Below, piece after piece: positions 44,071 to 53,475 of a stretch of DNA of 64,000 bases; within the stretch, counting starts at the first letter, position 1, and each line of letters begins with the position of its first letter. The position numbers and the translations under genes were made by a program. A model generated the notes under the pieces. The model was not told the origin of the DNA, ran no database searches, and was given only the letters and a program-made list of their open reading frames with translations. The DNA lies in NCBI RefSeq assembly GCF_003568665.1, contig NZ_QXMH01000001.1:372001-436000 (forward strand), in the 5' to 3' direction. The stretch comes from Chitinophaga alhagiae (lineage in GTDB: Bacteria > Bacteroidota > Bacteroidia > Chitinophagales > Chitinophagaceae).

Positions 44071-44116
44071 AAAAAGAAAGGGAGGAACGCGGCCGGGCCT
44101 GCGTTTCCTCCCTTTC
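44071..44116 (-). terminator. Intrinsic terminator of the GH29 fucosidase gene
   Basis: On the minus strand GAAAGGGAGGAAACGC (44116-44101) pairs with GCGTTCCTCCCTTTC (44090-44076, one bulged base), followed by TTTTT. Confidence 0.8.
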
Positions 44117-44138
44117 CGGAGCGGGAATTGGCTGAAAA

Positions 44139-46178
44139 TCAGAACACGCCTATTTCGGCGGCCCCTGCCCGCGTTTCGTTAGCGTCTGCGGGAGCCAGCG
44201 CTACCAGTTTAAAATAGCGCGCCTGTGTTGATTTTGAGAGCTTTATGGTCTGTTTTACCGGGTTGTTGAGGATGTTGGCAAAACTGCCCTCCGCCAGGGG
44301 CTGGCCCCAGTTCTGCCCGTCCTGGCTTACGTAGAAGGCATAGTTGTAAATAATGCCTCCCCGTGGCCGCGGCGTATAGGTAAAGCCGTTGATGGTAACG
44401 GCCACGCCCATATCTACCTGTATTTCCTGCGGGAAGCTGCCGGCTTTGCCCTGCCAGGCGGTGGCGAGGTCTCCGTCTATGGCCCTGTCCGCATCCGCCG
44501 CGTTCATCACCTTCCAGCCGGCGGGGGCCAGGTCAAAGGTAACGGCCACGGTGGCGCCGCCTTTCCGGCCGTTGTCAATAAAGCTCTTTGCTTTTATGGT
44601 ACCGGCTTTCGGGAAGGAAAACGCGGCGCCGGCGTAACGCGGGCTGGCGGTGGTGGGCTCGCTGCCGTCTACCGTATAATGGATGGCAGGGTCCGCGGAG
44701 AGGGCGGTAATGCTTACCATGCCGTCTTTACCGCGTTTGATCACCGGGTCTGCCAGCACCTCGGGCGCCTTGAACAGCTTCACTTCGCTGATCACCGGGC
44801 TGGCCTTGGCGTCTAGTATCTCTATGCGCACGCTTTTGGTGGTGGTATTGGGCAGGCGCAGGATGCGCTTGTAACCGATGGTGGTCTCCCGGGCTATTTC
44901 CCGGTACTCCTTCCCTTCCAGCACGCTTACGGTGAAAGCCTTCACCCGCTGCCCCAGGGGAATGAACTCCTGGATGGCCAGGCGGTTGAAGGTAACCGGC
45001 TTTTCAAAGCTGAGGTTGATGGAGCCGGTGAGCTGGCCGTCCCCGGTAGCCCAGTAAGTATTGTAGTTGTTGTCAGTAAGATAGATGGCGCTGGTGAGCG
45101 TGCTGTTCTGACGGGTATTGACGGCAGACGTTCTGGCCCGTACGGCCAGGTTGGTCTTGAAATCGGCGTCCAGCGTTCTTTTCAGCTCCATCAGGCGCAG
45201 CGAGTCGTTTTTGTGGATGCGGCCCGTGCGGTCTACCGGTACGTTCAGCAGCAGGTTGGCATTGCGGCCAACGGAACCGTAGTAGATGTCCAGCAGCCAG
45301 GGCAGGGTCTTCACCTTGTCGTTCGTAGACGGGCTGAAGAACCATCCGGGCCGGATGGATACGTCCGCTTCTCCCGGCACCCAGTCCGTACCGTCTTCCT
45401 GCCCTTCGTTCAGGGGCTTGTTGATACCGGGCATGCCGGGTCGGAACTGGCTGGCGTTGAGCGTGCTCCAGTTGGTGGTGCCGGCAAAGCCGTTCTCATT
45501 GCCTATCCAGCGGCAGCCGGGGCCGTTGTCGCTGAAGAAGATCACGTTGGGGTGGTATTTTCTGACCGTGCTGTGGAACAGGTCCCAGTCATACTCCTGT
45601 TTTTTGCCGTTGGGGCCTTCGCCGTTGGCGCCGTCAAACCACTGTTCAAATACATATCCGTATTTGGTATGCACTTCTTCCAGCTGTTTGGCAAATATCT
45701 GGTTGTACTCAGGTGTGCCATAAGCAGGATGGTTGCGGTCCCAGGGCGAAAGGTACACGCCAAAGAGCAGGCCGTACTCCTTGCAGGCGGCAGACAGTTC
45801 GGCCAGCACATCGCCTTTGCCGTTCTTCCAGGCGCTTTCCCGTACGGTGTGTTTGCTGTACTGGCTGGGCCAAAGGCAAAAACCGTCGTGGTGCTTGGCG
45901 GTAATGATGATGGCCTTCATGCCGGCCAGCTTGGCGGTGCGCGCCCACTGGCGGGCGTCCAGCCCGGTGGGATTGAATACTTTAGGATCTTCATCCCCAT
46001 GCCCCCACTCTTTATCTGTAAAGGTATTGGGCCCGAAGTGGATAAACATGTAATACTCCAGTTGCTGCCATTTCACCTGCGCGGCTGAAGGCAGGGCGCC
46101 GTAAGGCTTGATCTCGGGCTGTGCCCAGGCATGGGCAGCGCACAAAACGAGGAATAATAAGAAGAATGTTCTTTTCAT
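44139..46178 (-). CDS. GH29 alpha-L-fucosidase with C-terminal accessory domains
   Basis: 679 aa from ATG 46178, Sec signal MKRTFFLLFLVLCAAHAWAQ. The GH29 barrel covers about residues 25-340: YYMFIHFGPNTFTDKEWGHG, AKHHDGFCLWPS, and the nucleophile Asp182 in EQWFDGANGEG. The C-terminal half has an F5/8-type C (discoidin-like) region at about 370-480. A chitobiase-C-like Ig domain (IHYTVDGSEPTTASPRYAG) and a second discoidin-like region follow to the end (LAPADANETRAGAAEIGVF). It would release fucose from glycans in the periplasm. It is divergent from the GH109 gene. Confidence 0.92.
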   Translation of the reverse strand: MKRTFFLLFLVLCAAHAWAQPEIKPYGALPSAAQVKWQQLEYYMFIHFGPNTFTDKEWGHGDEDPKVFNPTGLDARQWARTAKLAGMKAIIITAKHHDGFCLWPSQYSKHTVRESAWKNGKGDVLAELSAACKEYGLLFGVYLSPWDRNHPAYGTPEYNQIFAKQLEEVHTKYGYVFEQWFDGANGEGPNGKKQEYDWDLFHSTVRKYHPNVIFFSDNGPGCRWIGNENGFAGTTNWSTLNASQFRPGMPGINKPLNEGQEDGTDWVPGEADVSIRPGWFFSPSTNDKVKTLPWLLDIYYGSVGRNANLLLNVPVDRTGRIHKNDSLRLMELKRTLDADFKTNLAVRARTSAVNTRQNSTLTSAIYLTDNNYNTYWATGDGQLTGSINLSFEKPVTFNRLAIQEFIPLGQRVKAFTVSVLEGKEYREIARETTIGYKRILRLPNTTTKSVRIEILDAKASPVISEVKLFKAPEVLADPVIKRGKDGMVSITALSADPAIHYTVDGSEPTTASPRYAGAAFSFPKAGTIKAKSFIDNGRKGGATVAVTFDLAPAGWKVMNAADADRAIDGDLATAWQGKAGSFPQEIQVDMGVAVTINGFTYTPRPRGGIIYNYAFYVSQDGQNWGQPLAEGSFANILNNPVKQTIKLSKSTQARYFKLVALAPADANETRAGAAEIGVF

Positions 46179-46276
46179 AGTACTGTATTGCAGACGTGTA
46201 CAGTTAAAAATAATATACTGCCGTTCATTTCCCGAACATTGGTAATATCCCAATAGAGAATGTTAAAATAGTACGG

Positions 46277-46294
46277 CCTGCAAACGGTTGCAGG
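46277..46294. promoter_or_regulatory. LacI-type operator-like palindrome between GH29 and GH109 genes
   Basis: CCTGCAAACGGTTGCAGG has 9-bp arms with one mismatch and a central CG, the layout typical of LacI-family operators. It lies in the 230-bp divergent intergenic region, 99 nt before the GH29 start and 115 nt before the GH109 start. Confidence 0.45.
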
Positions 46295-46408
46295 AGCCCG
46301 CCCCTGCCATCTATCACAAAAATGTCACAATTTATACAAGCCGGTTGCGAAGGAAGCCTCGAAAGCCATACATTTAAAGCCATTTCATCACACAATACGC
46401 TTTCTTAT

Positions 46409-47800
46409 ATGAACATGCATCGCAGGAAATTTATCAGGAACAGTGTGGCCGCGGGCGTAGGCCTTTCTCTCATGAATACGCCGGCCCGGGTGCTGGCCGC
46501 CCAGAAAAAAGATAAAGTAAGAGTAGGCCTCATCGGCGTGGGTGCGCGTGGCCTCAACCACCTTGACCTGTGCCTGCGCCGCAGCGATGTAGACGTAGCA
46601 GCCATTGCAGACCCGGATGTAGACTTCACCCTGCCGCAGGCCCGGGAAATGATACAAAAACACTACGGCGCCAAACGCAAGGTGGCCGAGTACACCAAAG
46701 GCCCGCATGATTACGAGAACCTGCTCAAGCGCGCAGATATAGACGCGGTGATCATTGCCACGCCCTGGGAATGGCATACCATACAGGCCGTAGCCGCCAT
46801 GAAGGCCGGTAAAACACCGGCCGTGGAAGTATGCGGCGCTGCAGACATCCAGGAATGCTGGGAGCTGGTGAACACTTCCGAAGCCACCGGCGTGCCCCTG
46901 TTCGGCATGGAAAACGTGAACTACCGCCGGGATGTACTGGCCGTGCTCAACATGGTACGCCAGGGCCTGTTCGGAGAACTGGTACACCTGCAGGGCGGTT
47001 ACCAGCACGACCTTCGCGCCGTGAAGTTCAACAACGGCAAGCAGCTCTATGGCGGCGGCGTGGAATTTGGCGAAAAGGGCGTGTCTGAAGCAAAGTGGCG
47101 CACCAACCATTCCGTACACCGCAACGGCGATCTCTACCCCACCCATGGCCTGGGCCCGGTGAACAACATGATCAACGTTAACCGCGGCAACCGGCTGCTA
47201 TCTCTCACCAGCGTAGCCACCAAATCCTGCGGGCTGCACAAGTACATCCTTGACCAGCCGGAGGGCGGCCCCAACCACCCCAACGCCAAAGTGGAGTTCA
47301 AACTGGGAGATATTGTGAGCACCCTTATCAAGACCAACAACGGGGAAACCATCCTCCTCTCGCACGATACCAACCTGCCCCGCCCCTATTCCCTCAACTT
47401 CAGGGTACAGGGCACCAACGGGCTGTGGATGGACGATTTTGATTCCATCCATATAGAAGGAAAAAGCAAACCGCATACCTGGGAAAAAGCCGGCGAGCCT
47501 GATGACGCCAGCAGCTACATGGGCAAGTACGATCACCCGCTCTGGAAAAAATATGCGAACGATGCTTCCGGCGCGGGCCATGGCGGCATGGACTGGTTCG
47601 TGATCAATTCCTTTATTGAAAGCATCAAACGCGGTACGGATTACCAGATGGACGTGTACGACCTGGCTACCTGGTACGCCATCACTCCGCTCAGCGAACA
47701 GTCTGTGCTGGAAGGCGGTTCCGTACAATACATCCCGGACTTTACACGCGGCCGCTGGATGAGCCGCAAGCCCAACTTTGCACTGAACGGGGAGTATTGA
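46409..47800 (+). CDS. GH109-like Gfo/Idh/MocA protein (NAD-dependent alpha-N-acetylgalactosaminidase type)
   Basis: 463 aa from ATG 46409, with a Tat signal (MHRRKFIRNSVAAGVGLSL). The NAD-binding fold begins KVRVGLIGVGARGLNHLDL. IDAVIIATPWEWHT, AVEVCGAADIQECWELV and FGMENVNYRRD are the pattern of GH109 proteins, which use an NAD-assisted mechanism. GLGPVNNMINVNRGN and AGHGGMDWFVINSFIESIKR complete the match. Substrate in this organism is inferred (alpha-GalNAc). Neighbouring fucosidase and hexosaminidases are consistent with glycoprotein breakdown. Confidence 0.88.
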   Translation: MNMHRRKFIRNSVAAGVGLSLMNTPARVLAAQKKDKVRVGLIGVGARGLNHLDLCLRRSDVDVAAIADPDVDFTLPQAREMIQKHYGAKRKVAEYTKGPHDYENLLKRADIDAVIIATPWEWHTIQAVAAMKAGKTPAVEVCGAADIQECWELVNTSEATGVPLFGMENVNYRRDVLAVLNMVRQGLFGELVHLQGGYQHDLRAVKFNNGKQLYGGGVEFGEKGVSEAKWRTNHSVHRNGDLYPTHGLGPVNNMINVNRGNRLLSLTSVATKSCGLHKYILDQPEGGPNHPNAKVEFKLGDIVSTLIKTNNGETILLSHDTNLPRPYSLNFRVQGTNGLWMDDFDSIHIEGKSKPHTWEKAGEPDDASSYMGKYDHPLWKKYANDASGAGHGGMDWFVINSFIESIKRGTDYQMDVYDLATWYAITPLSEQSVLEGGSVQYIPDFTRGRWMSRKPNFALNGEY

Positions 47801-47820
47801 TCCATCCCTGTAAAAACAAG

Positions 47821-47853
47821 AACGGCGGTAACTGATGATGTTCCGCCGTTTTT
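47821..47853 (+). terminator. Terminator between the GH109 gene and convergent galK
   Basis: AACGGCGG (47821-47828) and CCGCCGTT (47843-47850) form the stem with a 14-nt loop, then TTTA. A-rich sequence before it means it may also serve galK on the other strand. Confidence 0.75.
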
Positions 47854-47882
47854 ATTTCCGCCTGTTTATAACTGCTGCAATA

Positions 47883-49034
47883 TCAGGCGGTAACCACTTT
47901 GGCCCCGTCCTCAATAGACGTAACGTACACTTCCGGCACCACGCCATACTGGTCTTTATAACGGGCCTGTATAAACGAACCGAAAGCATCTACCTGGTCT
48001 ATTTTCACGAGGTTGATGGTGCAGCCGCCAAACCCGCCGCCCATCATGCGGGCGCCGGCCACTTCGGGGCGTTTTTTGGCGAGGCCGGCCAGGAAGTCCA
48101 GCTCGGGACAGCTCACTTCGTAGAGGCGGCTGAGCCCGTCGTGAGACGCGTACATGAGGCGGCCCGCTTCTGCCAGCTCATTGTTCTGCAGGCGGGTGCA
48201 GGCCTGCTGTACCCGTTCGTTCTCCTGCGTTACAAAACGGCAGCGGTCATATACCTTGGGCGGCAGCGAGCTTTTGTACTGCTCCACCTGTGCCGCCGTA
48301 ACCCCGCGCAGGCTGGTGATGCCGGGCACAAATTGTTTGAGTATCGCTACCCCTTCTTCGCACTGCGCGCGGCGAACATTGTATTCAGAAGAGGCCAGCG
48401 AGTGGTGTACCATGGAGTTCACCAGCACTATTTTGTAAGTTTTGGAGAACTCGAAGGGGAAATACTGGTATTCCAGGCTGCGGCAATCCAGCAGCATCAC
48501 CCTGTCTTTTTTACCGTGGAGGTTGGCAAACTGGTCCATAATACCGCATTTCACCCCGGGGAAAGTATGTTCAGCCAACTGTCCTACCCGGGCCATCTGC
48601 ATACGGTCAAGGCCGAAGCCCAGCAGGTGGTCCAGCCCAACGGCCAGCCCTCCCTCCACGGCGGCGGAACTGCTCATGCCCGCGCCAATGGGAATATCTC
48701 CATGCACCACGCAATCAAACCCCTTCACTTCCAGGCCCAATTGCTGCAGCTGGTACACCACGCCCTTGAGGTAATTGACCCACTCGCCCCCGGGCTGGAT
48801 GTTCTGCAGGGAAAAAGAGGCCATTTCATTGCTGAACAGCGCATAAGCGTTACAGGTATCGGTGCCGTTGAGGGCAATGGCATAGATGATCTTTTTATCG
48901 ATGGCGGCCGGCAACACAAAACCTTCGTTATAGTCCGTGTGCTCTCCAATGAGGTTGATCCGGCCGGGTGAACTGACCATTATCGGTTCTTTTCCAAAAA
49001 GCTGGTGGAATTTATCCTTTACTGCTACAATCAT
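47883..49034 (-). CDS. galK: Galactokinase
   Basis: A GHMP kinase making galactose-1-phosphate. The signature is GRINLIGEHTDYNEGFVLPA, the ATP-binding loop is PIGAGMSSSAAVEGGLAVGL, and the C-terminal motif is RMMGGGFGGCTINLV. CGIMDQFANLHGKKDRVMLLD carries the conserved Asp (part shown). Length 383 aa. It lies 300 nt downstream of a sugar porter gene on the same strand, so cotranscription is possible but not clear. Confidence 0.95.
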   Translation of the reverse strand: MIVAVKDKFHQLFGKEPIMVSSPGRINLIGEHTDYNEGFVLPAAIDKKIIYAIALNGTDTCNAYALFSNEMASFSLQNIQPGGEWVNYLKGVVYQLQQLGLEVKGFDCVVHGDIPIGAGMSSSAAVEGGLAVGLDHLLGFGLDRMQMARVGQLAEHTFPGVKCGIMDQFANLHGKKDRVMLLDCRSLEYQYFPFEFSKTYKIVLVNSMVHHSLASSEYNVRRAQCEEGVAILKQFVPGITSLRGVTAAQVEQYKSSLPPKVYDRCRFVTQENERVQQACTRLQNNELAEAGRLMYASHDGLSRLYEVSCPELDFLAGLAKKRPEVAGARMMGGGFGGCTINLVKIDQVDAFGSFIQARYKDQYGVVPEVYVTSIEDGAKVVTA

Positions 49035-49334
49035 TTAAAGCGTACATTTTACACCTAAAAGTATAAAAATAGATAACTATTCAAAAATGAGCGGCGGGAA
49101 TTTCTGTGCGGGGCCCCTGCAAGGCAGGAAAAAAAGGGGTTCAGCAGGACGTTTTACCACTCTCGCGCCCTTAAAACGACAAAATCCCCTCCGAAAACCT
49201 CAAACCAGCAACAGGCCATTTTGCCGTGCATTTCTTTGTAAAACCTTCAGGTTCCCGCCGGGAGCGCACTATAAGCACCGATGCTTCTGCGAAAAAGGCA
49301 GAAGCATCGGCAACTATAAAGTGGTAAGAAGTTA
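49035..49334. other. Gene-free 300-bp stretch upstream of galK with a 13-bp stem-loop
   Basis: Contains CCGATGCTTCTGC (49278-49290), a 7-nt loop and GCAGAAGCATCGG (49298-49310), probably the 3' stem-loop of the sugar porter message, with a poor T-run on the minus strand. An open frame over this stretch has no protein-like features. No consensus promoter for galK was found. Confidence 0.65.
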
Positions 49335-50627
49335 TCAGGCAGGCAACCCTTTCTTATGCCCGGAAGCGGCAAAATAGAGGATATACAGGTAGCAGGGGAT
49401 CATGAGCACGTAGGGTAGCTGACGGTTGCCGTCTACGCTGTCTACAATAGCGCCATATATCAGCGGTACAATAGCGCCGCCGGCAATGCCCATAATGAGC
49501 AGCGCGGACCCTGTCTTGGTGAATTTGCCCAGTTTGTTGATAGCCAGCGGCCAGATGCCGGGCCACATCAGGGAGTGGGCAAAGCTGAGGAGGATGATGA
49601 AGAGGATAGACGTGTTGCCGGTGGTGGTGAGCGCACCAATGGTAAATATCACACCCAGGATGGCGCAGATAACAAGCGCGTTTTTCTGCGGCAGGTATTT
49701 CGGGATGGCCACTACGCCGATCAGGTAACCGATGGTGAACGCGATCAGGCACCAGATGCTCAGGTTGCTGGCCACATCTTTGGCCAGGCCGGTGTACTCG
49801 CCATACAGCGCCAGGGAGTCAATTGCCAGTACTTCCACGCCAACGTACAGGAAGATGCAGAGCACGCCCAGCATGAGGTAAGGTATCTGGAACACGGAGG
49901 TACGGCCGTACTGGTCCGCGGCGCCTTCTTCAGTGGCCACTTCGTTTTCCTGGTTGATCTCGGGCAGATGGGCCTTGCGCACAAAGAACGCCAGCAGCAG
50001 CAGTACCACTGCCATTACAGCGTAAGGCGTAATGAGGCGGGAGGCCAGCAGGTCAAGCTCCGCTTCGCGGGCGGCGCCGGTGAGGGAATTGATCTTGTCC
50101 GATATATGCTGGGTGTCGCTGAACAGCAGTTTTACCAGTACAAAGATGCCGATCATGCCGGCCACTTTGTTACAGATGCCCATGATGCTGATACGCTTAG
50201 CCGCGCTTTCAATTGGGCCGAGAATGGTCACATAAGGATTGGATGCTGTTTGCAGCAGCGCCAGTCCGGTACCCTGAACAAACAGGCCGAACAGGAACAC
50301 CGGGTAAGAACGCATTTGCGCGGCGGGAATGAAGATCACCGAGCCAACGGCAATGGTGAGCAGGCCAAGTGACATGCCCTTGGGAAAGCCTATTTTCTTC
50401 AGGATCAGTGAAGAAGGAATGGCCATTACAAAATAGGAGATGTAAAAAGCAAAGGCTACGAGGTAAGCCGCAAAGTCGGTCAATTCACAGGCCTGTTTCA
50501 AAAAAGGTATCAATACGGAATTCAGCCAGGTTACGAAGCCGAAAATAAAGAATAGCGTGGCAATAATCGCCATTGCCTGCGTGGTATTACCACGAGGAGC
50601 GGCCACTGTAGCGGTTTTGTCAGTCAT
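49335..50627 (-). CDS. Sugar MFS transporter, FucP-like
   Basis: 430 aa, about 12 hydrophobic helices, of the FHS family of sugar:H+ symporters. Typical blocks are FFIFGFVTWLNSVLIPFLK at the first helix, the QGTGLALLQTASNPYVTILG segment near helix 4-5, and VGVEVLAIDSLALYGEYTG near helix 7. The second half includes SFAHSLMWPGIWPLAINKL. Such porters carry fucose, glucose, galactose or GlcNAc. The galK and ROK kinase nearby do not decide the substrate. ATG 50627 (MTDKTATVAAP) is used; the frame is open a little further upstream. Confidence 0.9.
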   Translation of the reverse strand: MTDKTATVAAPRGNTTQAMAIIATLFFIFGFVTWLNSVLIPFLKQACELTDFAAYLVAFAFYISYFVMAIPSSLILKKIGFPKGMSLGLLTIAVGSVIFIPAAQMRSYPVFLFGLFVQGTGLALLQTASNPYVTILGPIESAAKRISIMGICNKVAGMIGIFVLVKLLFSDTQHISDKINSLTGAAREAELDLLASRLITPYAVMAVVLLLLAFFVRKAHLPEINQENEVATEEGAADQYGRTSVFQIPYLMLGVLCIFLYVGVEVLAIDSLALYGEYTGLAKDVASNLSIWCLIAFTIGYLIGVVAIPKYLPQKNALVICAILGVIFTIGALTTTGNTSILFIILLSFAHSLMWPGIWPLAINKLGKFTKTGSALLIMGIAGGAIVPLIYGAIVDSVDGNRQLPYVLMIPCYLYILYFAASGHKKGLPA

Positions 50628-50700
50628 GAGCTGCCTAGGTTGATTGTTCAAGAATGCCACGAACTTAATTAACAATTCTCAAATTTCATAAATATATTAG

Positions 50701-50714
50701 CTAAAACGTTTGAG
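50701..50714. promoter_or_regulatory. LacI-type operator between two divergent sugar porter genes
   Basis: CTAAAACGTTTGAG is one base from the perfect palindrome CTAAAACGTTTTAG found upstream of the GH92 gene. It lies in the 189-bp divergent gap, suitable to control both porter genes. Confidence 0.55.
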
Positions 50715-50816
50715 CAATTAAAAAAATTAGGGGTTTTCGGTGTGTTTTTGCCCGTTTGTCAAAAAAATTATTCTACATTTAAAGCCAATTTTATCAAAAC
50801 CCATAAAAGGTATATA

Positions 50817-52448
50817 ATGTCCACGCAAAGTAAACAAGGTACGCATCCCTCGTTTTTTGTACTGATCCTGGTGTTCTTCTTCTGGGGGTTCGTGGCCGCG
50901 TCCAACAGTATCCTCATTCCCTTCTGTAAAGCCCATTTCGATCTTACACAGATCCAGTCGCAGCTCGTAGACTTTGCCTTTTACGGCGCCTACTTTATAG
51001 GCTCCCTCATCTTATACCTGCTCTCCGCCTTCAAGGGAGTTGACATTCTTAATCGCATCGGCTTCAAGAAAGGCATCATATACGGCCTGCTCATTTCCGG
51101 CGTGGGCGCCGCCGCCACCATTGGCGCGGTGAACTTCGGGCTGGGCATGGAAGACAAGACCAGCGCCTTTTACCTGATACTCGGCGCTTACTTCATTGTA
51201 GCGCTCGGCTTTTCCCTCCAGCAAACAGCGGCCAACCCGTTTGCCGTACTGCTGGGAGACCCGGCCGGCGGCTCTCACCGCCTTAACCTGGCCGGCGGGG
51301 TCAATTCTTTCGGCACTACCATCGGCCCGCTGGTGGTGAGCATCCTGCTCTTCGGCACCGCTGCTGACGCGGGCCCCATCGGTGATACGGACATCAGCAA
51401 GATCAACGTATTATATATCACCCTCGTAGGCCTCTTCCTGCTGGCGGCCGGCATATTTGCCGCTACCAAAATGCCGAAAGGCACGGAAGACGATCATTTT
51501 GAAGCATCTACCAAAGCCACCTATACGCTGGTAGGCATCACGGTGATGTTCGTGCTCATCCTGCTCGGCATCATCCTGGAAAATCCCCTGCCCTTTTTTA
51601 TTGCCGGCATCATCGGCATCCTCTCCATTCTCTTCTACGCACAGGCCGCTTCCCGCAACGATTCCAACGGCTGGGGCGCCATGAAATACCCGCAGCTCAT
51701 TATGGGCATGATCGCCATTTTTGTGTATGTGGGCGTGGAAGTAAGTGTGAGCAGCAACCTCGGCGAGCTGCTGAAAAAGCCCGGCTTTCTCACTATGGAA
51801 GGGTTGAACGAATCACAGCTCAGCCCCTACATTGCCGTGTTCTGGGGCGGCCTTATGATTGGCCGGTGGACGGGCGCCATCAGCGTGTTCAACCTCAGCA
51901 AAGGCATGCGGCAACTGCTCTCCGTAGTAGTGCCCTTTATAGCCTATGGCGTCATACTGGGTGTCAACCACCTGAAAGGAAATGATATTGAAGAACTGTA
52001 TCCCTTTGCCATCTGCATTGTGATACAGATACTCGGCTTCTTCTACGGACAGGAGAAACCGGCCAAAACGCTGATGACCTTCGGCATTATGGGCGTGGCC
52101 GCCATGATCATAGGCCTGTTCACAGAAGGCCAGGTGGCCGCTTTTGCCTTCATCAGCGGCGGGCTTTTCTGCTCCGTGATGTGGCCCTGCATTTTCTCGC
52201 TCTCCATTGCCGGGCTGGGCAAATACACCGGCCAGGGCGCTTCTTTCCTCGTAATGATGATCCTCGGCGGCGCGCTGATCCCGCCGCTGCAGGGCGGTTT
52301 TGCAGATATACCTGCAATTGGCATCCATCATTCGTATATTGTACCGGTAATCTGTTTTGCATACTTAGCATTTTTTGCAATTCGCGTTAAATCAATCTTA
52401 AAATCTCAGGGAATCGACTATGAGTCAGCAATTAGCGGTGGGCATTGA
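50817..52448 (+). CDS. Sugar MFS transporter, FucP-like (second)
   Basis: 543 aa from ATG 50817, longer than the first porter. Family blocks: [57 protein letters not shown], and [15 protein letters not shown]. The second half has [20 protein letters not shown] and [20 protein letters not shown]. The length reflects extended loops in the second half. It overlaps the downstream ROK kinase gene by 29 nt, so uptake and phosphorylation of one hexose or amino sugar are probably coupled. Control by the operator at 50701-50714 is likely. Confidence 0.9.
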   Translation: MSTQSKQGTHPSFFVLILVFFFWGFVAASNSILIPFCKAHFDLTQIQSQLVDFAFYGAYFIGSLILYLLSAFKGVDILNRIGFKKGIIYGLLISGVGAAATIGAVNFGLGMEDKTSAFYLILGAYFIVALGFSLQQTAANPFAVLLGDPAGGSHRLNLAGGVNSFGTTIGPLVVSILLFGTAADAGPIGDTDISKINVLYITLVGLFLLAAGIFAATKMPKGTEDDHFEASTKATYTLVGITVMFVLILLGIILENPLPFFIAGIIGILSILFYAQAASRNDSNGWGAMKYPQLIMGMIAIFVYVGVEVSVSSNLGELLKKPGFLTMEGLNESQLSPYIAVFWGGLMIGRWTGAISVFNLSKGMRQLLSVVVPFIAYGVILGVNHLKGNDIEELYPFAICIVIQILGFFYGQEKPAKTLMTFGIMGVAAMIIGLFTEGQVAAFAFISGGLFCSVMWPCIFSLSIAGLGKYTGQGASFLVMMILGGALIPPLQGGFADIPAIGIHHSYIVPVICFAYLAFFAIRVKSILKSQGIDYESAISGGH

Positions 52449-53385
52449 TATTGGGGGAACCAACACTAAATTTGGAATTGTAGATCGTCGTGGTAATATT
52501 TTGTGCCAGGACAGGATGTCAACCAAAGCTCACGAAGAAGTTACTATGTTTCTGGCCGAACTCCATCAGCGTTTATCCAAGCTGATAGAACAGGTTGGCG
52601 GAATCGAAAACATTAAGGGAATAGGCGTAGGCGCACCCAATGGCAACTATTACACCGGTAATATTGAATATGCCCCTAACCTGCGCTGGAAAGGTATTGT
52701 GCCATTAGCCAATATGCTGCAGGACCTGTTTAACCTCCCTACCGTATTGACCAACGACGCCAATGCGGCGGCCATCGGTGAAATGACCTATGGCTCTGCC
52801 CGCGGCATGAAAGACTTTATTACCATCACCCTGGGCACCGGCGTAGGCAGCGGCATTGTGGCCAACGGCCAGCTCATTTACGGGCACGATGGTTTTGCCG
52901 GGGAACTGGGCCACGTGATCGTGATCCCCGGCGGGCGCCTGCACCCCGGCACCGGTGCGCATGGCTCGCTGGAAGCCTATGCTTCCGCCACCGGCGTTAC
53001 CAACACCGCGCTGGAACTGCTGGAAGCCCGACCAGATGAACAAAGCCTGCTGCGCAACCACACGCGAGAGGAAATAGACTCAAAAATGATCTACGAGGCG
53101 GCTATCAAAGGAGACAAGCTGGCCATGGAAATATACGAGTACACCGGCAAAGTGCTGGGCGAAGCGCTGGCCAACTTTGTGATGTTCTCCAGCCCGGAGG
53201 CCATTGTGCTCTTCGGCGGGCTTACCCAGGCGGGCGATCTTATTATGCGCCCGGTACGCCACCACATGGAAAAGAACCTGCTGCCCATTTTCCAGAACAA
53301 GGTGAAACTGGTGTTCTCCGAACTGAAAGAAAGTGATGCGGCCATTCTCGGCGCCAGCGCCCTGGCCTGGGAAATGAAAGACTAA
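52420..53385 (+). CDS. ROK family sugar kinase lacking the zinc-binding cysteines
   Basis: 321 aa. ATP loop [68 protein letters not shown] and [14 protein letters not shown] show a ROK kinase with catalytic Asp in NDANA. The region that usually reads CxCGxxGC is replaced by residues 173-185 ([13 protein letters not shown]) with no Cys, so the zinc site appears absent. The gene starts inside the 3' end of the transporter gene. Substrate may be glucose or GlcNAc. Confidence 0.88.
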   Translation: MSQQLAVGIDIGGTNTKFGIVDRRGNILCQDRMSTKAHEEVTMFLAELHQRLSKLIEQVGGIENIKGIGVGAPNGNYYTGNIEYAPNLRWKGIVPLANMLQDLFNLPTVLTNDANAAAIGEMTYGSARGMKDFITITLGTGVGSGIVANGQLIYGHDGFAGELGHVIVIPGGRLHPGTGAHGSLEAYASATGVTNTALELLEARPDEQSLLRNHTREEIDSKMIYEAAIKGDKLAMEIYEYTGKVLGEALANFVMFSSPEAIVLFGGLTQAGDLIMRPVRHHMEKNLLPIFQNKVKLVFSELKESDAAILGASALAWEMKD

Positions 53386-53395
53386 AAAACTATCA

Positions 53396-53453
53396 GGAAA
53401 TGTCAATTGCAAGTGATGAAATGTTCGTTCATTTGCAATTGACATTCCTTTTT
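53396..53453 (+). terminator. Terminator-like long inverted repeat after the ROK kinase gene
   Basis: AATGTCAATTGCAA (53399-53412) pairs perfectly with TTGCAATTGACATT (53433-53446), extended by GG/CC with one bulged A, then CCTTTTTG. Confidence 0.7.
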
Positions 53454-53475
53454 GTAACCAAAGCAAATGTGAACA

